In this document: positions 6,037-8,642 of the stretch, in pieces
Numbering within the stretch: the first letter of the stretch is position 1
Layout of the letters: each line of letters opens with the position of its first letter
Assembly: GCA_031431235.1 (NCBI GenBank)
Contig: JANPDA010000108.1
Coordinates: 1-8,642 of the forward strand
Reading direction: 5' to 3'
Origin: JANNSW01 sp031431235
GTDB taxonomy: Bacteria; Pseudomonadota; Alphaproteobacteria; Rhizobiales; Hyphomicrobiaceae
DNA length: 8,642 nt
Position numbers and translations under genes: made by a program
The notes under the pieces: generated by a model
What the model saw: the letters and a program-made list of their open reading frames with translations, nothing else
Database searches by the model: none
Told to the model about the DNA's origin: nothing

Positions 6037-7143
6037 TCGACGCGCGCCGTCCACTCCCCCGGCAGCCGTCGTCCCCGCCATCGAAGCGGCCCAGACCTCT
6101 AGGGCCGCTTTGGTTGCGGCCACATCGTGCACGCGGATCAGCTGCACGCCTTGGGCGGCGCCCGCCAGCGCCGCTCCAACCGACCCATTGACACGCTTTC
6201 CGGCTTCGCTGACGCCGGTCAACTGGCCGATGAAGCGCTTGCGTGACGCGCCCAGCATGACCGCGCAACCCAGGCCATGGAACAGCGCCAGCCCCGCCAT
6301 GATCCGCAGATTGTGCTCGAACGTCTTGCCGAAACCGATGCCGGGGTCGACGATCAGCAGCTCGCGGCGCAGACCCGCCGCCTCGCACGCGGCAATACGC
6401 GCTTCCAGCATGTCGTAGACGTCGGTCAGGACGTCGTCGTAGCGCGGATCGACCTGCATTGTTTTGGGGTCGCCGAGCGCGTGCATCAGCACGACGGGAA
6501 GCTCGCTCGCGGCGGCGACCTCCAGCGCTTGAGGATCGTGGCGGAGCGCCGAAACGTCGTTCAGCATGCCCGCGCCCGCCAGAATCGCGCGCCGCATCAC
6601 CTCGGCCTTGCGGGTGTCGATCGAGATCAGAGCCTCCGTCCTGCTGCGCAGCCCCTCGATCACCGGGATCACACGGTCGAGCTCCTCGGCCAAGGGCGTC
6701 GGCTCGGAGCCCGGCCGCGTCGATTCGCCCCCGATATCGAGGATCGCGGCGCCCTCTTCCGCCAGCCTCAGGCCATGGTCGATCGCGGCCTGTGTGCTGG
6801 CGAGGCTCCCCCCGTCGGAAAAGCTGTCGGGTGTGACGTTGACGACGCCCATCAGATGGGGCCGGGTGGAATCGAGCCCCGCCAGCCGGCGGCGCTGCCG
6901 CGTCAGCCGGTCGAGCACGGCGTCGGCCTCCAGATAGTCGCTGCGGGTGTCGCTCTCCCATACCTCGCCGAGCGCAACCGTTCGGCGCGAGACCGCAGCC
7001 CCGTCGCGCCGGATCACCTCGAGGCCCATGAAGTCGAAGGGTCCATTACCACAGAGCGGCAGCGCACCCGAATAGCTCGCCGGCTCGCGGCCGCGCTCAG
7101 CGGGAACGAGGCCGACGGGGCGGAGGTAGATGCGGTGGGTCAT
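6019..7143 (-). CDS. folP: Dihydropteroate synthase with N-terminal extension
   Basis: Condenses 6-hydroxymethyl-7,8-dihydropterin diphosphate with p-aminobenzoate to 7,8-dihydropteroate in cytoplasmic folate synthesis. In the 374-residue protein the TIM-barrel signatures are complete: GVVNVTPDSFSDGG (99-112), DIGGESTRPG (136-145), ISIDT (173-177), N195-D196, LMHALGDPKTMQ (219-230), DPGIGFGK (266-273), GASRKRFIG (298-306) and RVHDV (337-341). The residues matching the E. coli pterin/PABA contacts (N102, D176, N195, D266, K302, R337, H339) are present. The typical enzyme is about 280 residues; here about 95 residues precede the barrel and do not look like another folate enzyme. The ATG at 7143 is preferred; a TTG at 7200 would extend translation through the heptamer repeats. 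The ribosome site is weak (GAAG, 4 nt away). It follows the reductase gene by 83 bp and ends by overlapping the small secreted protein gene by 18 bp. Confidence 0.95.
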   Translation of the reverse strand: MTHRIYLRPVGLVPAERGREPASYSGALPLCGNGPFDFMGLEVIRRDGAAVSRRTVALGEVWESDTRSDYLEADAVLDRLTRQRRRLAGLDSTRPHLMGVVNVTPDSFSDGGSLASTQAAIDHGLRLAEEGAAILDIGGESTRPGSEPTPLAEELDRVIPVIEGLRSRTEALISIDTRKAEVMRRAILAGAGMLNDVSALRHDPQALEVAAASELPVVLMHALGDPKTMQVDPRYDDVLTDVYDMLEARIAACEAAGLRRELLIVDPGIGFGKTFEHNLRIMAGLALFHGLGCAVMLGASRKRFIGQLTGVSEAGKRVNGSVGAALAGAAQGVQLIRVHDVAATKAALEVWAASMAGTTAAGGVDGARRSERAR

Positions 7144-7147
7144 GTGC

Positions 7148-7159
7148 TTCGCATGCGAA
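7148..7159. repeat. 12-bp perfect palindrome at the folP start
   Basis: TTCGCATGCGAA reads the same on both strands and ends 5 nt before the folP ATG. It adjoins the heptamer array and shares its GCGAA element, so it may be a by-product of the array, an operator, or a structure affecting translation of folP. Confidence 0.6.
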
Positions 7160-7226
7160 TTGTGAGTTGTGAGTTGTGAGTTGTGAGAGGTGCTACCCAA
7201 TTCGCAACTCGCAACTCACAACTCAC
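7160..7226. repeat. Inverted array of 7-bp repeats between the reductase and folP genes
   Basis: Four perfect head-to-tail copies of TTGTGAG occupy 7160-7187. After a 13-nt spacer (7188-7200) the complementary units follow at 7201-7226: TTCGCAA, CTCGCAA, CTCACAA and CTCAC. The two halves (7162-7187 and 7201-7226) can fold into a stem of about 26 bp with three or four mismatches, most of them T/C transitions. The array fills nearly all of the 83-bp gap and begins at the reductase stop codon. It could act as a processing or terminating hairpin between the two genes, or be a neutral expanding repeat. Confidence 0.9.
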
Positions 7227-8285
7227 TCATCGCACGCCCAGCTTCTTCTGCAGGCTCGATGACGAGGTCGTGTACTGGAACATCAGCTTCTTGTCGGGGA
7301 AGACGATTTTGTAGGCGGCTTGCGCCATCAGCGCGGCCTCGTGGAAGCCCGACAGAATGAGCTTCAGCTTGCCCGGATAGGTGTTGATGTCGCCGATCGC
7401 GAAGATGCCCTTCTCGCTCGTCTCGAAGCGGGCGGTATCGACCGGGATCAGGTTCTCTTCCAGGTTCAGCCCCCAATTGGCGACCGGGCCGAGCTTCATG
7501 GTGAGGCCGAAGAAGGGGAGCACGCGGTTGCAGGCAAGGCGCGTCTCTGCATTGCCCGCGGCGCGGATCGTGACGCCCTCGAGCTCGCCGCCCGCGCCAT
7601 GCAGCGCCGTGACCTGGCCGATCTCGAGGCGCATCTTGCCGGTCCTGACCAGCTCCCGCATCTTCTCGACCGAATGCGGCGCCGCGCGAAAATCGTCGCG
7701 CCGGTGCAGCAGCGTCACGCTCTTGGCGATCGGCTGCAGGCTGAGCGTCCAGTCGAGTGCCGAATCGCCTCCGCCCACGATCAGCACGTCCTTGTCCCGG
7801 AACGCGTCGATCTTGCGCACCGAGTAGAACACCGACGTGCCTTCATAGCCTTCGATGCCGGGCAGCGGCGGGCGCTTGGGCGTGAACGAGCCGCCACCGG
7901 CTGCGATGACGACCAGCTTGCACACGATCTCGGTGCCCGCGTCCGTCACCAGTTTGAAGCGTCCATCGGGCAGGCGATGCAACTCGTCGATGCGCTCGTT
8001 GAAGTGGAACTGCGCGCCGAACGGCTTGATCTGCGTCATCAGCTTGTCGGTCAGCTCCTGGCCGGTCACGATCGGCAGCGCCGGGATGTCGTAGATCGGC
8101 TTCTCGGGATAGAGCTCGGTGCATTGCCCGCCAGCCCGGTCGAGAATGTCGACGACATGGCATTTCATATCGAGCAGGCCGAGCTCGAACACGGCAAACA
8201 GCCCGCACGGCCCTGCCCCGACGATGAGAGCGTCGGTCTCGATTCTGGAAGCGCCGTTTTCGGCGGGCGCCGCGGACGCGCTCAT
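7227..8285 (-). CDS. Ferredoxin/flavodoxin-NADP+ reductase, thioredoxin-reductase-like type
   Basis: A 352-residue flavoprotein. The FAD-binding GAGPCG is at 23-28, AGGQC at 51-55, the NADP-binding GGGDSA at 171-176, and HRRDDFRA (194-201) supplies arginines for the 2'-phosphate of NADPH. The second FAD contact is GIFAIGDI (293-300). The active-site CxxC of thioredoxin reductase is absent from the NADP domain (DSALDW instead), and the C-terminal extension YTTSSSSLQKKLG (338-350) is typical of the FNR class known from Bacillus YumC and from Rhodopseudomonas and Bradyrhizobium. It therefore probably exchanges electrons between NADPH and ferredoxin or flavodoxin in the cytoplasm. The ATG at 8285 has GAGGTGA three nt upstream, a strong site, and an in-frame TGA lies two codons before it, fixing the start. 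folP follows on the same strand. The exact redox partner is not visible. Confidence 0.93.
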   Translation of the reverse strand: MSASAAPAENGASRIETDALIVGAGPCGLFAVFELGLLDMKCHVVDILDRAGGQCTELYPEKPIYDIPALPIVTGQELTDKLMTQIKPFGAQFHFNERIDELHRLPDGRFKLVTDAGTEIVCKLVVIAAGGGSFTPKRPPLPGIEGYEGTSVFYSVRKIDAFRDKDVLIVGGGDSALDWTLSLQPIAKSVTLLHRRDDFRAAPHSVEKMRELVRTGKMRLEIGQVTALHGAGGELEGVTIRAAGNAETRLACNRVLPFFGLTMKLGPVANWGLNLEENLIPVDTARFETSEKGIFAIGDINTYPGKLKLILSGFHEAALMAQAAYKIVFPDKKLMFQYTTSSSSLQKKLGVR

Positions 8286-8531
8286 GGGTCACCTCGGGGG
8301 ATGGCTTGTTGATGTTCGGCTTGCCCGTCTTCTCGCGGATCGCGAGCCCGCCCGCAAGTCCCGAAGCGACATTGCCCGGCATGCGGTCCGTTCGCGCCGA
8401 GTGAAAAGTATCCCCTGCTGTTCCCGGCGGAACAGCGAGCCCGTGGCTGCAGGCGCATATTTGTGCCTAGGGTGCGCGGTGATGAGCGCCTCGACCCGAC
8501 AACAACGGGCAAAAGCCCTCTGGAGATGACC
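8286..8531. promoter_or_regulatory. Divergent intergenic region with two perfect dyads
   Basis: This 246-bp gap separates the reductase gene (minus) from the RTX gene (plus). Two clean interrupted palindromes are present: CTCGCG-GAT-CGCGAG at 8332-8346, in the presumed 5' leader of the reductase, and GCTGTTCC-CGGC-GGAACAGC at 8417-8436. The second has 8-bp arms and sits about 20 bp upstream of an AT-rich CATATT (8456-8461) that could be a -10 for the RTX gene, though no matching -35 is seen. The dyads could be operators or mRNA hairpins. No known regulator site is recognised. Confidence 0.4.
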
Positions 8532-8642
8532 ATGAAAATCAAAGGCACGAGCGAGCCTGAAGTGCTGCAGGGCACCGATGCCAACGATCGCATCACGGGC
8601 CTCGGCGGCAGCGACACCATCGGTGGCCTCGGCGGCGACGAC
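8532..8642 (+). CDS. RTX (hemolysin-type calcium-binding repeat) protein, first 37 residues (runs off the right edge)
   Basis: The frame is open from ATG 8532 to the window edge. After about 13 residues it enters GTDANDRITGLGGSDTIGG and GLGGDD, which follow the glycine-aspartate nonapeptide pattern GGxGxDxUx of RTX repeats. These bind calcium in a parallel beta roll outside the cell and usually accompany type I secretion through a C-terminal signal (family knowledge; the C-terminus is not in the window). Repeats starting this close to the N-terminus are common in calcium-binding exoproteins of alphaproteobacteria. GGAG at 8522-8525 lies 6 nt before the chosen ATG; an in-frame ATG at 8526 would touch the ribosome site and is less likely. 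Any catalytic domain would be further right. Confidence 0.85.
   Translation, partial: MKIKGTSEPEVLQGTDANDRITGLGGSDTIGGLGGDD

Noticed and set aside
7160..7226. CRISPR array
   Set aside because: The units are 7 bp, head-to-tail without spacers, and the halves are inverted; there are no unique spacers and no cas genes.
7227..8285. Thioredoxin reductase (trxB)
   Set aside because: It lacks the CxxC redox centre in the NADP domain and carries the C-terminal extension of ferredoxin-NADP reductases of the YumC type.
8286..8382. Minus-strand frame beginning MPGNVASGLAGGL upstream of the reductase, with coding-like codon use
   Set aside because: It has no good ribosome site and continues in the wrong frame deep into the reductase gene with no stop until 7843. 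It could be a remnant, but I cannot support a gene.
8482..8529. 15-codon leader ORF whose stop overlaps the RTX ribosome-site/start region
   Set aside because: It has only a weak ribosome site and no run of a single amino acid that would suggest attenuation; it is too short to support.

Overview
The window looks like chromosomal DNA from a GC-rich alphaproteobacterium. A 60-base sample inside a gene (4681-4740) is 67% GC, and codons favour G or C in the third position. The TrxR-like ferredoxin/flavodoxin-NADP reductase, the SDR and the DUF1499 membrane protein are of types common in Rhizobiales and Rhodospirillales. The genus cannot be fixed from this sequence alone. There is no rRNA, tRNA, CRISPR array, transposase or integrase.

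Layout from left to right. Positions 1-1444 (minus) hold the N-terminal part of a large exported protein with an LEPR-XLL-type N-terminal motif, a DUF4347 domain and the start of beta-rich adhesin-like sequence. An AT-rich intergenic island follows (about 1545-1650, only 31% GC). Positions 1710-2933 (minus) encode a protein of three tandem Rid (YjgF/UK114) domains. It is divergent from a classical short-chain dehydrogenase at 3098-3877 (plus). Next is a three-TM DUF1499 protein at 3969-4955 (plus). Its unusual basic tail runs 164 bp antisense into the 3' end of a metallo-beta-lactamase-fold hydrolase at 4792-5703 (minus). A 65-residue secreted protein at 5839-6036 (plus) converges on, and overlaps by 18 bp, the dihydropteroate synthase gene folP at 6019-7143 (minus). 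The gap upstream of folP is filled by an inverted array of 7-bp repeats (about 7160-7226). Then comes the ferredoxin-NADP reductase gene at 7227-8285 (minus). A 246-bp divergent intergenic region with two clear dyads leads into the first 37 codons of an RTX calcium-binding-repeat protein at 8532-8642 (plus).

How the genes relate. The reductase and folP share a strand with an 83-bp gap and could be co-transcribed, but they serve different pathways (reduced ferredoxin/flavodoxin pool versus folate). The Rid-triplet and SDR genes share a divergent promoter region and may act on related small metabolites; this is inference. Both window edges carry genes for the kind of large repetitive proteins normally exported by type I secretion, and both read outward. 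No secretion apparatus is inside the window.

No complete new multi-gene system was found. The observations most worth following are the triple Rid protein in which only the first domain keeps the catalytic-type arginine, the long antisense C-terminal overlap, the inverted heptamer-repeat array, and the DUF4347 protein with a caspase-clan-like His-Gly / Gly-Cys pair.
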